Source: Amycolatopsis sp. WQ 127309 (GTDB lineage Bacteria > Actinomycetota > Actinomycetes > Mycobacteriales > Pseudonocardiaceae). Taken from it: a DNA stretch of 64,000 nt. The notes beneath the pieces were generated by a model. It was not told the DNA's origin, ran no database searches, and saw nothing but the letters and a program-made list of their open reading frames with translations. Shown here piece after piece: positions 34,248 through 43,945 of this stretch (position 1 is its first letter; each line of letters starts with the position of its first letter). Location of the stretch: the NCBI RefSeq assembly GCF_023023025.1, contig NZ_CP095481.1:1178001-1242000 (forward strand). The letters are read 5' to 3'. A program made the position numbers and the translations under genes.

Positions 34248-34963
34248 CACGGGGTGATGACCTCGTCGATCTGCGCGTCGGAGGCCAGGTAGCCGTGCCC
34301 GCGCACGGTCCGCAGCAGCGCGCCGGCGCCGACGGCGTCGAGCTTGCGCCGCACGTACCCGACGTACACCTCGACGAGGTTGCGCGTCACGGCCTGCTCC
34401 TCGCCCCAGACCGCGCGCAGCAGCTCGTCCTTGGTGACGACCGTGCCCGCGCGCCCGACGAGCACCTCGAGCAGCGCGAACTCGCGGGGGCTCAGCCCGA
34501 CCTCCGCGCCGTTCCAGTGCACCTGACGCAGTCCGCGGTCGACCTCCAGCGCGCCGAGCCGCAGCGTGCCGCGGCTGGCGTCCGGCCCGGCGCGGCGCAG
34601 CGTCGCGCGGACCTGCGCCACCAGCACCACGAAGGAGAACGGCTTGACGAGGTAGCCGTCGGCGCCCAGGTCCAAGCCGTCGGCCTGGTCGACCTCGCCG
34701 TCCTTGGCCGACACGAGCAGCACTGGCGTCGTGACGCCGTCCTTGCGCAGCCGCTCCAGCACGCGGTAACCGGACAAGCCGGGCAGCATGATGTCGAGCA
34801 GCACGACGTCGAACGAGCCGGTGCTCGCCAGCTGCAGCCCGCTGGGGCCGTCCGCGGCGGTGACCACGTCCATCCCCTCCGCGCGCAGCCCGCGTTGCAG
34901 TGCTTTCCGCACGCCCAGCTCGTCGTCGACCACCAGCACCCGAGGTTTCACGAGTCTCATCAT
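34247..34963 (-). CDS. OmpR-family response regulator
   Basis: A 238-residue regulator with acidic pocket DDE (13-15), phospho-acceptor Asp57 in LLDIMLPG, the conserved Lys in LVKPFSF, and a C-terminal winged helix (NLVEVYVGYVRRKLD...TVRGHGYL). ATG 34963 or 34960. It is coupled to the kinase gene and divergent from a LolA-like gene whose promoter contains direct repeats that may be its target. Confidence 0.93.
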   Translation of the reverse strand: MMRLVKPRVLVVDDELGVRKALQRGLRAEGMDVVTAADGPSGLQLASTGSFDVVLLDIMLPGLSGYRVLERLRKDGVTTPVLLVSAKDGEVDQADGLDLGADGYLVKPFSFVVLVAQVRATLRRAGPDASRGTLRLGALEVDRGLRQVHWNGAEVGLSPREFALLEVLVGRAGTVVTKDELLRAVWGEEQAVTRNLVEVYVGYVRRKLDAVGAGALLRTVRGHGYLASDAQIDEVITP

Positions 34964-34991
34964 GGCGGGTTTGCGCAGGTCCCGCGGGATC

Positions 34992-35041
34992 TCTCAGCAC
35001 GATCTCAGCCGCGGCGGGAGAACCTTCAGGGGTATCTCAGC
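34992..35041. promoter_or_regulatory. Three TCTCAGC direct repeats in the divergent promoter
   Basis: TCTCAGC occurs at 34992-34998, 35003-35009 and 35035-35041. Spacings are 11 and 32 bp, roughly one and three helical turns, the arrangement favoured by OmpR-type dimers. They lie between the response regulator and the LolA-like gene. Confidence 0.5.
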
Positions 35042-35107
35042 CTCGAGAGGGAAGCGTCGGTGCCGGGAGCCGAGCACACTTGAGCTCGGGAACACAGGGA
35101 GAGACGC

Positions 35108-36199
35108 ATGAAGACGAAGACGAAGGGCATCACCGCGGCGGTCGTGGGCACCGCTCTCGGCGTCGGCGGGCTCGCGGTCATCGCGATGCCGGCCAGCGCC
35201 GATGACAAGCCGGCACTGCCGCAGGTGAGCGCCGAAGACCTGGTGCAGTCGGTCATGCAGGCGAAGCCGGGCGCGTTCGACGGCACGCTGAAGGTCAGCA
35301 ACGACCTCGGCCTGCCGGCGGTGGGGAGCGCGATCCCGGGGGCGTCCGCGCTGAACATCGACTCGGCGCACATCTTCACCGACGGCGCGGGCAAGAGCCG
35401 GCTCGCCGTCACCCAGGGCACCGGCCAGGAGACCGTGGTCCACGACGGGACGACCGTCTGGGACTACAGCTCCAAGACCAACACCGCGACCAAGGTGACC
35501 ATCCCGGCGGACGTGGCCAAGCAGAAGGGCGCGGGCAGCGAGAAGACGGCCGACCCGGTCGCGACCGCCACCGAGCTGCTGGCGAAGGTCCGCGAGAGCA
35601 GCACGGTGTCGGTCGACGGCACCGCGACCGTCGCCGACCGCCCGGCCTACGAGCTGGTCCTGACGCCGAAGCCGAGCGAGCGCACGCTGCTGCGTGAGAT
35701 CCGCGTGGCCGTCGACTCGCAGACGCGGATGCCGCTGCGGGTTTCGGTGCTGAGCAACGGGACGACGTCGCCGGCGCTCGAGGTCGCGTTCAGCCAGATC
35801 GAGTTCACCCAGCAGCCGGCCGACCTCTTCACCTTCACCCCGCCGAAGGGCGCCAAGGTGCAGGAGAAGACGCCGACGGTGGACCAGAAGGACAAGGACC
35901 TCGCCGAGCAGGCGAAGCAGGCCACCAAGGTCGTCGGCGACGGCTGGGACACCGTCATCACCGGCACGATCCCGGCCGACGCGCTGAACGCGGCACCGAA
36001 GCAGCAGGGTGACCGCCAGGGCCGCAACGCCGACCCGCAGGCCCTGCTCGACCGGTTCACCAAGAAGGTCAGCGGCACCTGGGGCAGCGGCCACCTCATC
36101 ACCACGAAGGTGGGCAGCGCGATCCTGACCGACGACGGCCGGTTCGCCGCCGGTGCGGTGCCGGAGCAGGTCCTGTACGAAGCGCTGGGTCAGAAGTGA
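35108..36199 (+). CDS. Secreted LolA/RseB-like protein
   Basis: A 363-residue exported protein. A signal peptide with AxA site (MPASA, about residue 31) precedes a beta-rich domain of the LolA/RseB type, with the long central stretch typical of actinobacterial DUF2092-like proteins (LLAKVRESSTVSVDGTATVADRPAYELVL). In Gram-positive bacteria this fold is thought to bind lipids or signal envelope stress. ATG at 35108 follows AGGGAGAG. Its stop overlaps the ABC ATPase start by 4 bp, so the three genes form one coupled operon opposite the two-component system. Confidence 0.8.
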   Translation: MKTKTKGITAAVVGTALGVGGLAVIAMPASADDKPALPQVSAEDLVQSVMQAKPGAFDGTLKVSNDLGLPAVGSAIPGASALNIDSAHIFTDGAGKSRLAVTQGTGQETVVHDGTTVWDYSSKTNTATKVTIPADVAKQKGAGSEKTADPVATATELLAKVRESSTVSVDGTATVADRPAYELVLTPKPSERTLLREIRVAVDSQTRMPLRVSVLSNGTTSPALEVAFSQIEFTQQPADLFTFTPPKGAKVQEKTPTVDQKDKDLAEQAKQATKVVGDGWDTVITGTIPADALNAAPKQQGDRQGRNADPQALLDRFTKKVSGTWGSGHLITTKVGSAILTDDGRFAAGAVPEQVLYEALGQK

Positions 36200-37170
36200 C
36201 CAGTACGACTGTCGAGTCCGGGGCGGACGTTTCTTCGGAGACGTCCGCCCCGGCGGTTCCCCTGGCCGCGCGCACCAGGGGACTGCGCAAGGTCTACCGC
36301 GGCACGGTCGCGGTGGACCACGTCGACCTCGACATCCCCGAAGGCGCGGTCGTCGGGATGCTCGGGCCGAACGGCTCGGGCAAGACGACCACCATCCGGA
36401 TGCTGCTGGGCCTGGTGCGCCCGACCGAGGGCGAGGTCGAGCTGCTCGGCCGCAAGATGCCCGACGCCGCCGCGCACGCGTTGCCGGACGTCGGCGCGCT
36501 GGTCGAGGGGCCGGGCTTCCACCCGTTCCTCTCCGGCCGCGACAACCTGCTGCGCTTCGCCGCGGCCGAACCGCGGCTGGCGTCGTCCGGGATCCCGTTC
36601 GCGGTCGACTCCGCGATCGAACGCGTCGGGCTGAGCGTCGCCGCGCGCCGGCGGTACAAGGGTTACTCGCTCGGCATGAAGCAACGGCTCGGGCTCGCTT
36701 CGGCGTTGCTCGTGCCGCGGAAGATGGTCGTGCTCGACGAGCCGACCAACGGCCTCGACCCTGCTGGTACCAGGGAGATCCGCAGGATCGTGGCCGAGCT
36801 GCACGCCGAGGGCGTCACCGTGCTGGTGTCGTCGCACCTGCTGGCCGAGGTGGAGGCGACCTGCACGCACGTCGCCGTGCTGCAGGCCGGGAACGTCGTC
36901 GCGCAGGGCGAGCTGGCGGAGCTGCTGGAGTCCGGGAACGCGGCCCTGCTGGTCCGCACGCCGGACGCCGAGCAGGCCGTGGAAGTGCTGCGGGAGAACC
37001 GGATCGGCGCGCGGCTGACGCCGGACGGGATCCGCGCCGACCTCACGGCCACCGAGGCGCCGCGGGTGCTGCAGGTCCTGGTGGGCGCGGGGGTCGCGGT
37101 CCACGAGGCGACGCGGGCGCGCACCGGCCTGGAAGACCTGTTCGCGCGACTGACGGAGGGGGCGGAATGA
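36196..37170 (+). CDS. ABC exporter ATP-binding protein
   Basis: A 324-residue ATPase: Walker A GPNGSGKT, signature YSLGMKQRLGLA, Walker B MVVLDEPTN, and a C-terminal extension typical of DrrA/BcrA-type exporters. The GTG start overlaps the LolA-like gene by 4 bp and the stop overlaps the permease start (ATGA). Together with the permease it probably exports a lipid, peptide or antibiotic. Confidence 0.92.
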   Translation: MTSTTVESGADVSSETSAPAVPLAARTRGLRKVYRGTVAVDHVDLDIPEGAVVGMLGPNGSGKTTTIRMLLGLVRPTEGEVELLGRKMPDAAAHALPDVGALVEGPGFHPFLSGRDNLLRFAAAEPRLASSGIPFAVDSAIERVGLSVAARRRYKGYSLGMKQRLGLASALLVPRKMVVLDEPTNGLDPAGTREIRRIVAELHAEGVTVLVSSHLLAEVEATCTHVAVLQAGNVVAQGELAELLESGNAALLVRTPDAEQAVEVLRENRIGARLTPDGIRADLTATEAPRVLQVLVGAGVAVHEATRARTGLEDLFARLTEGAE

Positions 37171-38045
37171 CCGCGGTTCTCGAGGCACCGGCGGTCCGCA
37201 CGGGCCACGACTCGGTGCCGCTGCCCCGGCTGCTGGCCGCGGAGCTGCGCTGGATCTTCCGGCGGCCGCGCACGCTCGCCGTGCTGGGCCTGCTGGCGCT
37301 GATCCCGGTGGTGATCGGCATCGGCCTGACGCTGGTGAGCGAAGACGCGCAGTCCGGCGGCGGCCCGGACGACGGCGGCGGCGCGCTGCTGGCGTCCGCC
37401 GTCAACAACGCTTTCGTACTGCCGATCGCGGCGATCGTGATGACGCTGACCCTGCTTCTGCCGCTGGCTTCGGCCATGGCGGGCGCGGACGCGATCGCGG
37501 GCGAGACGTCCCACGGAACCCTGCGCGGCTGGCTGATCGCCCCGGTCGGCCGCGGCCGGCTGCTGGCGGTCAAGGCGTTCGGCGTCGCGACGGTGTCGGT
37601 GGTTTCGGTGCTGGCGATGTGTTTCACGGGCGTGGTGACGGGCCTGATCATCAACGGCACGGACTCGCTGTTCACGCTGTCGGGAACCACGCTGTCGGTG
37701 GGCGGCGCACTGGCCCGGATCCTGCTGGTCGCGGGCTGGGTCGTGCTGCAGCTGTGGGCGGTCGGCGCGGTGGCGCTGGCGATCTCCAGCTGGACGGAAC
37801 ACCCGATGCTGGTGGTGGCGTCCGTGCTGGCGGCGGACATCGTGTTCACGATCCTGGGGTTCTTGACGTCGCTGGACTGGCTGCACCCGTTCCTGCTGAC
37901 GCAGAACTGGTCGCTGGCCCCGGCGGAGGTGCTACAGGACCCGATGGGCACGCAGATGCTGGGCGAAGGCGCGTTGCGCGCGGGGTGCTACATCGTGATC
38001 GGGCTGTCGCTGGCCTACGCACGGTTGTCCACCCGCGACGGCTGA
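37167..38045 (+). CDS. ABC exporter permease, ABC-2 type
   Basis: A 292-residue permease with six hydrophobic segments and a cytoplasmic GETSHGTLRGWLIAPVGRGR motif characteristic of ABC-2 exporters acting with BcrA-type ATPases. ATG at 37167 overlaps the ATPase stop by 4 bp. The substrate is unknown. A hairpin follows 16 bp after the stop. Confidence 0.9.
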   Translation: MTAVLEAPAVRTGHDSVPLPRLLAAELRWIFRRPRTLAVLGLLALIPVVIGIGLTLVSEDAQSGGGPDDGGGALLASAVNNAFVLPIAAIVMTLTLLLPLASAMAGADAIAGETSHGTLRGWLIAPVGRGRLLAVKAFGVATVSVVSVLAMCFTGVVTGLIINGTDSLFTLSGTTLSVGGALARILLVAGWVVLQLWAVGAVALAISSWTEHPMLVVASVLAADIVFTILGFLTSLDWLHPFLLTQNWSLAPAEVLQDPMGTQMLGEGALRAGCYIVIGLSLAYARLSTRDG

Positions 38046-38060
38046 GGTTGCCCGGCAGGG

Positions 38061-38096
38061 GCCCTCGGGTCAAGCCAATGGACTTGACCTGAGGGC
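38061..38096 (+). terminator. Terminator of the LolA-ABC operon
   Basis: A 14-bp stem (GCCCTCGGGTCAAG with CTTGACCTGAGGGC, one wobble pair) and 8-nt loop. Confidence 0.7.
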
Positions 38097-38120
38097 ACCC
38101 TCGGCACCCATACTCCCGTC

Positions 38121-38383
38121 ATGACCACGGACCAGCCCGGGGAGATCCGGCCGGGTGACATCTACGAGGACTGTTCTTTCCACCCCGTGCTGTGCACCTA
38201 CATCGATGACGGCGACGAGATCGGCGGCATCTCGCTGATCGACGCCACCCATCCCAGAGCGTGCTCCCTCTCCGGTTGCGCCGTCATCAAGCTGTCCATC
38301 ACGGACGTGATCGCGGCGAAGGCCGACTGGCCCGCCTACCTCGCTCGACGCAAGGCCGAGTTTCATACCGAGAGCCAAAGCCG

Positions 38384-38387
<4 letters not shown>
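38121..38387 (+). CDS. Uncharacterised 88-residue protein
   Basis: Reads as a soluble acidic protein beginning MTTDQPGEIRPGDIYEDCSFHPVLC with a conserved-looking GISLIDATHPRACSLSGCAVIKLS core and four cysteines. I do not recognise a family with known function. The start has only a weak ribosome-binding site. It ends 4 bp into the convergent thiamine ATPase gene. Confidence 0.6.
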
Positions 38388-39390
<1,003 letters not shown>

Positions 39391-39391
<1 letters not shown>

Positions 39392-41016
39392 CAGAACTCT
39401 CCCACCCGACCGCGGCCGAGCCGGTCGATCAGCGCGACCGCCAGCACCGTCACGAGCATCAGCAACGCGCACGCGGCGTACGCCATCTGGTTGTTCAGCT
39501 CCCCCGGGCGCCCCATCAGCGACGCGATCGCGACCGGCAGCGTCGGCGACGTCGGCCGCGCCAGGAAGCTCGTCGCGCCGAACTCGCCGAGCGCCACGAC
39601 GAACCCGAACCCCGCCGCCGCGACCAGCGGCCGCAGCGTCAGCGGCAGGTCGATCTCCCGCCAGACCCGCAGCGGGCTCGCGCCGAGCGTCGACGCGGCC
39701 TGCCGCAGCCGGACGTCGACCGAACGCAGCACCGGCAGCACCATCCGCACGATCAGCGGGATGATCACCAGCGCCTGCGCGAGCGGCACCAGGTAGGGCG
39801 ACGTCCGCAGGTCGCCGGGCAGCGCGTCGAGCGTCACGAGGTACCCGAACCCGACGGTCACCGCGGACACCCCGAGCGGCAGCATCAACGCGGCGTCGAG
39901 CGTCTCGCCGAGCCCGCGCGCGGCCCGCGCCGGCGACCGGCGCAGCGCCACCAGCACCACCGACGCGAGCACGCCGACGACCAGCGCCAGCAACGTCGCG
40001 TCGATCGCCACCTTCAGCGAGTTCAGCGCGGCGTCCCAGCCGGACACCTGCAACGCGCCCTTCTCGCCGGTGCCCGCGAGCGCCCGGTACCCCGCGAGGC
40101 TCCAGCCGTCCGAAGTGGACACCGACTCCGCGAGCAGCGCGACGATCGGCGTCAGCAGCAGCGCCAGCACGACGCCCGCCGCGCCGACGACCCACCATTC
40201 GCCGCCGCGAGGGCGTCGCGCGGCGCCGGAACCGATCCTGGCGCCTTCCTTGCGCCGCCGCGCCAGCCCGCCGACGACCAGCGCCGCGACGACCGCGGCG
40301 AACTGGATCAGCGAAAGCGCCGACGCGCCGGAGAGGTCGAGCAGGTCGACCGTCCGGAGGTAGATCTCGGTTTCCAGGGTCCGGTACCGCGCGCCGCCGA
40401 GGATCAGCACGACGCCGAAACTGGTGGCGCAGAACAGAAATACGACAGCCGCGGCGGACGCGATCGCGGGCGCCAGCGCCGGCAGCGTCACCGACCGGAA
40501 CGCCCGCCACGGTGACGCGCCGAGCGCCCGCGCGGCGTCGGACGTCCGCGAGTCCAGCCGCGCCCAGAGCCCGGCGACGGTCCGCGCGACGACGGCGACG
40601 TTGAAGAACGCGTTGGCCAGCACGATCGGCAGCACGCCGCCGTCCGGCCAGAGCGCCCGGAACGCCAGCCCGACCACCACGGTCGGCAGCACGAACGGCA
40701 CGAGCACCAGCGTCCGCGCCAGGCCGACGCCGGGCAGCCGCACCCGGGAAAGCAGGAACGCCACCGGCAGCCCGGCCAGCACCGCGACGACCGTCGAGCC
40801 CGCGGCGGTGGCCACCGTGAAGCCGGCCAGCCGCCAGGTCTGCGGGTCGCCCAGCACGACGTCGAGCCCGCCCGCGGCGAACCCGCGGCCGATGATCGCC
40901 AGCACCGGCCAGGCGAAGAAGACCACCAGGAAACCGATCGGGGCCAGCCCGAGCAGCGCCAGGCCGATGCCGCGTGCGGTCCTGGGTGGCGCTACGACTG
41001 CACGAGCGTGCGCCAT
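39391..41016 (-). CDS. thiP: Thiamine ABC transporter permease, fused two-domain
   Basis: A 541-residue permease with twelve spans and two copies of the EAA coupling loop (DAARALGASPWRAFRSVTLPA and AASTLGASPLRVWREIDLPL), the ThiP/FbpB architecture in which one chain replaces a homodimer. ATG 41016 overlaps the lipoprotein gene by 25 bp. Middle gene of the thiB-thiP-thiQ operon. Confidence 0.88.
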
Positions 41017-42044
41017 TCGCCGATCCACTTCTCACGCCCGGCCTGCACCTGGTCCGCGGTCAGCGCCTGCGGCTTCTGCGGCAGCGGCGCGACCTGCGCC
41101 CAGCCCGCCGGCAGGTCGACGCCCTGGCGCGCCGGGTAGACGTACATGTTGGCCGCCACGGTCGCCTGGAACTGCTGCGAAAGCAGGAAGTCGACGACCT
41201 TGCGCGCGTTCTCCTCCTGCTTGCCGCCTGCCAGCACCCCGGCGTACTCGACCTGCCGGTAACAGGTGTCGAGCAGCGCCTTCGTCCGCGGCTTCCCGTC
41301 GTCGCCCACCTCGGCGGCCGGCGACGACGCGTACGAGACGACGATCGGCCGCGGCCCCTTGCCGGACGAGCCCGAGAACTCCTTCGTGTAGGCCTCTTCC
41401 CAGCCGCTGACCACCTTGAGGCCGTTGGCCTTCAGCTTGGTCCAGTAGTCCTTCCAGCCGGCCTCGCCGTACTTCGCGACGGTGCCGAGCAGGAACGCGA
41501 GCCCGGGCGACGCCGTCGCCGGGTCCTCGGCGACCAGCAGGTCCTTGTACTTCGGGTCGGCCAGGTCGTCGTACGACTCCGGCGCCGGGATCCCCTTGGC
41601 CGTGAAGTAGTTCGTGTCGACGTTGACGCAGACGTCGCCGACGTCGACCGCCGAGAGCCGGTGCTCCGGGTCGACGGCGTAGCGCTGCGGCCCGCGGTCG
41701 GCTTCCGGGCTGGTGTAGGGCTCGAAGACGCCCTCGGCGAGCGCGCGCGAGGCGAAGGTCGAGTCGACGCCGTACGCGACGTCGCCGACCGGGTTCGCCT
41801 TGGTGAGCACGAGCTTGTTGGTCAGCGAGCCGGCGTCGCCCTGCTTGAGCACGGAGATCTTGATGCCCGACTGCTGCTGGAAGGCGTCGAGCACCTCCTG
41901 CGGCGCCAGGAAGGAGTCGTGCGTCACCAGGGTGACGGTGGGCGTCTGCTTCGCGTCACCGGACCCGTCCGACAGCGAACACGCCGCTGTGACGACGCTG
42001 ACGACGGCGATGGCCGTCGCGGCGCGAACAGCACTGCGTTTCAT
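40992..42044 (-). CDS. thiB: Thiamine-binding lipoprotein
   Basis: A 350-residue solute-binding lipoprotein: lipobox VTAAC (Cys22), then a ThiB/FbpA-type fold with TLVTHDSF near the start of the mature chain and WEEAYTKEF later. It delivers thiamine or a phosphate ester to ThiPQ. The ATG at 42044 has AGGAGGG (42054-42048) upstream, and that ribosome-binding site is controlled by the riboswitch expression platform. Confidence 0.87.
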   Translation of the reverse strand: MKRSAVRAATAIAVVSVVTAACSLSDGSGDAKQTPTVTLVTHDSFLAPQEVLDAFQQQSGIKISVLKQGDAGSLTNKLVLTKANPVGDVAYGVDSTFASRALAEGVFEPYTSPEADRGPQRYAVDPEHRLSAVDVGDVCVNVDTNYFTAKGIPAPESYDDLADPKYKDLLVAEDPATASPGLAFLLGTVAKYGEAGWKDYWTKLKANGLKVVSGWEEAYTKEFSGSSGKGPRPIVVSYASSPAAEVGDDGKPRTKALLDTCYRQVEYAGVLAGGKQEENARKVVDFLLSQQFQATVAANMYVYPARQGVDLPAGWAQVAPLPQKPQALTADQVQAGREKWIGEWRTLVQS

Positions 42045-42069
42045 CTACCCTCCTGCACTTCGCCGGACG

Positions 42070-42178
42070 AGGAGGGAAAGCCCTCCCTTCGCCGGCATGA
42101 TCCGGGATCAGGTGCTAACGGTCGCGGGTCACCCCGCCTCTCAGCCCGGCTCACCGGACTCCCGTGGCAACCGTGCAC
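42070..42178 (-). promoter_or_regulatory. TPP (THI-box) riboswitch with translational switch
   Basis: On the minus strand the conserved elements appear in order: CTGAGAG (42144-42138), CCTGATC (42112-42106), GCCGGCGAAGGGAG ending near 42083. Immediately after, GGGAGGG-CTTT-CCCTCC can fold (42087-42071). CCCTCCT (42076-42070) is also exactly complementary to the thiB Shine-Dalgarno AGGAGGG. TPP binding should hold the first GGGAG and free CCCTCCT to mask the ribosome site. Confidence 0.9.
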
Positions 42179-42207
42179 CTTAGTCCAGGACGTTGGACGA
42201 TGGAGCC

Positions 42208-42492
42208 ATGACGGAAATCTTGAGCGACGACGAGGCCGACCGGGCCCTGCTCTCCGGGTGGGTCCGGCACGACAAGGTCATCCGGCGCGAGGTGGAGCTG
42301 CCGAGCTTCCCGAAGGCGATCGAGGTGGTGGACCGCGTCGCGGTGCTGGCCGAGGCCGCCGATCACCACCCGGACATCGACATCCGCTGGCGCACGCTGA
42401 CCTTCCACCTCAGCACGCATTCGGCAGGTGGGCTGACGAAAAAGGACTTCGCGCTGGCCAAGCAGATCAACGAGACCCTCGACGGACTGTGA
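42208..42492 (+). CDS. Pterin-4a-carbinolamine dehydratase
   Basis: A 94-residue member of the PCD/DCoH family, with the active-site segment AADHHPDIDIRWRTLTFHLSTHSAGGLT split across residues 50-77: the paired His in DHHPD and the later His are present. It dehydrates 4a-hydroxytetrahydropterins and in bacteria may serve other pterin or Moco roles. ATG at 42208 follows GGAG; the upstream TTG adds five residues without support. Divergent from the thiamine operon. Confidence 0.9.
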   Translation: MTEILSDDEADRALLSGWVRHDKVIRREVELPSFPKAIEVVDRVAVLAEAADHHPDIDIRWRTLTFHLSTHSAGGLTKKDFALAKQINETLDGL

Positions 42493-42532
42493 TCCCGGCT
42501 ACTCTGAGTGCACGAAAGCCCGCGTTCGGCGT

Positions 42533-42561
42533 CTCTCGGTAAAGGACTTCGCACCGAGAGG
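42533..42561 (+). promoter_or_regulatory. Hairpin masking a ribosome-binding site
   Basis: CTCTCGGT (42533-42540) pairs perfectly with ACCGAGAG (42553-42560). The right arm contains the GAGAGG Shine-Dalgarno of the 35-residue microprotein at 42567, so the stem would hide it. It could also end transcription of the PCD gene. Confidence 0.5.
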
Positions 42562-42566
42562 CAGAT

Positions 42567-42674
42567 ATGACGCAGGCGATCGTAGTGGGCACAGTGGCAT
42601 TCGCGACGATGGTGGCCGCGGCCGGCGGGGTGCTCTGGTTCACCGTCCGCAGTCACCGTCACTCGGACGGCTGA
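42567..42674 (+). CDS. Single-span membrane microprotein, 35 residues
   Basis: The peptide reads MTQAIVVGTVAFATMVAAAG, then GVLWFTVRSHRHSDG: one membrane helix (about 4-27) and a basic, His-containing tail that should face the cytoplasm. ATG has GAGAGG six bases upstream. Function unknown; too short for standard gene finders. Confidence 0.6.
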   Translation: MTQAIVVGTVAFATMVAAAGGVLWFTVRSHRHSDG

Positions 42675-42791
42675 GTGCCGTTTCCGCTGGTCAGCGACAT
42701 GATCGGGTGAGCTTCGTCACAGCTGCTAACACTCGGCATGGTCAACGCGCTGAACCCGCGGAAGCATCGGCCCGCTCGTAGGGAAAACGCC

Positions 42792-42905
42792 ATGAACAGC
42801 ACCCCCGCCACCGCCGCCCTGACCGCCACCCAGCGCGCCTGGATCAACGCCCTCGCGACCGCCGTCGTGCTGATCACGATCGCGCTGATGGGCCTCCTCG
42901 GCTAG
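42792..42905 (+). CDS. Single-span membrane microprotein, 37 residues
   Basis: A polar N-terminus (MNSTPATAALTATQRAW) is followed by one hydrophobic helix (about 18-37) that ends the protein. AGGGAA precedes the ATG. The stop codon overlaps that of the convergent HxlR gene. No family recognised. With the 35-residue gene just upstream it makes a pair of small membrane proteins between the PCD and HxlR genes. Confidence 0.6.
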   Translation: MNSTPATAALTATQRAWINALATAVVLITIALMGLLG

Positions 42906-43267
42906 TCCGCCCGGTCGTAGGCCTGCCGGGCTTCTCGCAGGCTCGGCAGGTACTTCTCCGCCCACTCGCGGCAGCGGTCCATGGGCTCGAACAGGGTCCG
43001 GCCCAGGTCCGTCAGCGTGTACTCGACGCGCGGCGGGTTCTCGTCGTAGGTCTTGCGGGTGATCATCCCGTCGCGCTCCAGGGACCGCAGCGTCTCGGTG
43101 AGCACCTTCGGGCTGACGTTCCGGAGCGGCACGCGCAGCTCGGAGAAGCGGCGCGGCCCGTCCTTGAGGCAGACGACGACCATGCCGCCCCACTTGTCCC
43201 CGATCCGGAACGGCGTGTCGGCCGACGGGCATTGCGGCGCGAAGAGATCAGCGGTCAGCGGCTCCAC
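42902..43267 (-). CDS. HxlR-family transcriptional regulator
   Basis: A 121-residue winged-helix regulator with the family start CPSADTPFRIGDKW (Cys13, often redox- or aldehyde-sensing), recognition region RRFSELRVPLRNVSPKVLTETLRSLERDG and wing VEYTLTDLGR. It binds DNA as a dimer; the target may be its own or neighbouring genes. GTG at 43267. Confidence 0.9.
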   Translation of the reverse strand: MEPLTADLFAPQCPSADTPFRIGDKWGGMVVVCLKDGPRRFSELRVPLRNVSPKVLTETLRSLERDGMITRKTYDENPPRVEYTLTDLGRTLFEPMDRCREWAEKYLPSLREARQAYDRAD

Positions 43268-43277
43268 CCGGCCGACG

Positions 43278-43565
43278 TTAGGCCACGCCGTCGACGAGCA
43301 GCAACCGCCGTCGCAGCGCGGTCTTGCTCAGCTCGAGCGCTTCGGCGTACTCGGCGGAGGCGTACCAGCGTTCGGCCGTCTCACGGTCCGGGAACTCGAC
43401 GAGGACGACGCGCTTGTCGCAGACCCCTTCGAGAACGGTGGGTGTCGCGCCCCTCGCGAGGTAGCGCCCTTGATACCCCGTGATCGACGCTTGGGCGAGT
43501 TCGCGGTAGCGCTGGGCCGCGGTTTCATCGAGGATCTCGACCTCGGAGATGACGTAGACGCTCAC
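43278..43565 (-). CDS. DUF1330 family protein
   Basis: A 95-residue ferredoxin-like (dimeric alpha/beta barrel) protein with the family pattern MSVYVISEVEILDE...YRELAQASITGYQGRYLARG and VVLVEFPDRETAERWYAS. Reaction unknown. Its GTG overlaps the preceding gene stop by 4 bp (GTGA), placing it last in the coupled NTase-HEPN operon. Confidence 0.85.
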   Translation of the reverse strand: MSVYVISEVEILDETAAQRYRELAQASITGYQGRYLARGATPTVLEGVCDKRVVLVEFPDRETAERWYASAEYAEALELSKTALRRRLLLVDGVA

Positions 43566-43945
43566 GGTTCCGAGGGTGGCAGAACTCCGGAGCCCTCACC
43601 TGGTGCTGTCACTACCCGGATTTCTTCCGGCGGCGGGAACTCGACGGGCGTCTCGTCGGCCACGCTCCAGTATTCGAGGCCGGACAAGCGGCCTTCGTCG
43701 ACGAACAGGATGAGCCCGCCGTCCGCCACGTCGACGTCCACGGCGACCCGGCTCCCGACGTCGGCCACCGTCACGGTTTCGTCGACGGCGAGGTCGATCG
43801 TGGGACAGCCGCACGGGCAGCGGCCGGTCACCTCGGCCGTGCGCGCCTGGGCGCGAAGGGCCGCGGCACCGGGAAAGTCCGTCGCCAGCAGCAGGTCCAG
43901 GACCGCTCTCTCGCGCGGGGTGAGCGGCCGGCGTCCCGCGGTCAA
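43562..43945 (-). CDS. Uncharacterised protein with CPCGCPT motif
   Basis: A 127-residue acidic protein. An N-terminal helix (LTPRERAVLDLLLATDFPGAAALRAQA) precedes GRCPCGCPTIDL, a compact three-cysteine site that could bind metal, and a beta-rich remainder. The TTG start overlaps the HEPN stop by 4 bp (TTGA). I recall similar hypothetical proteins in other actinobacteria but no function. Its position inside the toxin-antitoxin-like operon is the only clue. Confidence 0.7.
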   Translation of the reverse strand: MTAGRRPLTPRERAVLDLLLATDFPGAAALRAQARTAEVTGRCPCGCPTIDLAVDETVTVADVGSRVAVDVDVADGGLILFVDEGRLSGLEYWSVADETPVEFPPPEEIRVVTAPGEGSGVLPPSEP

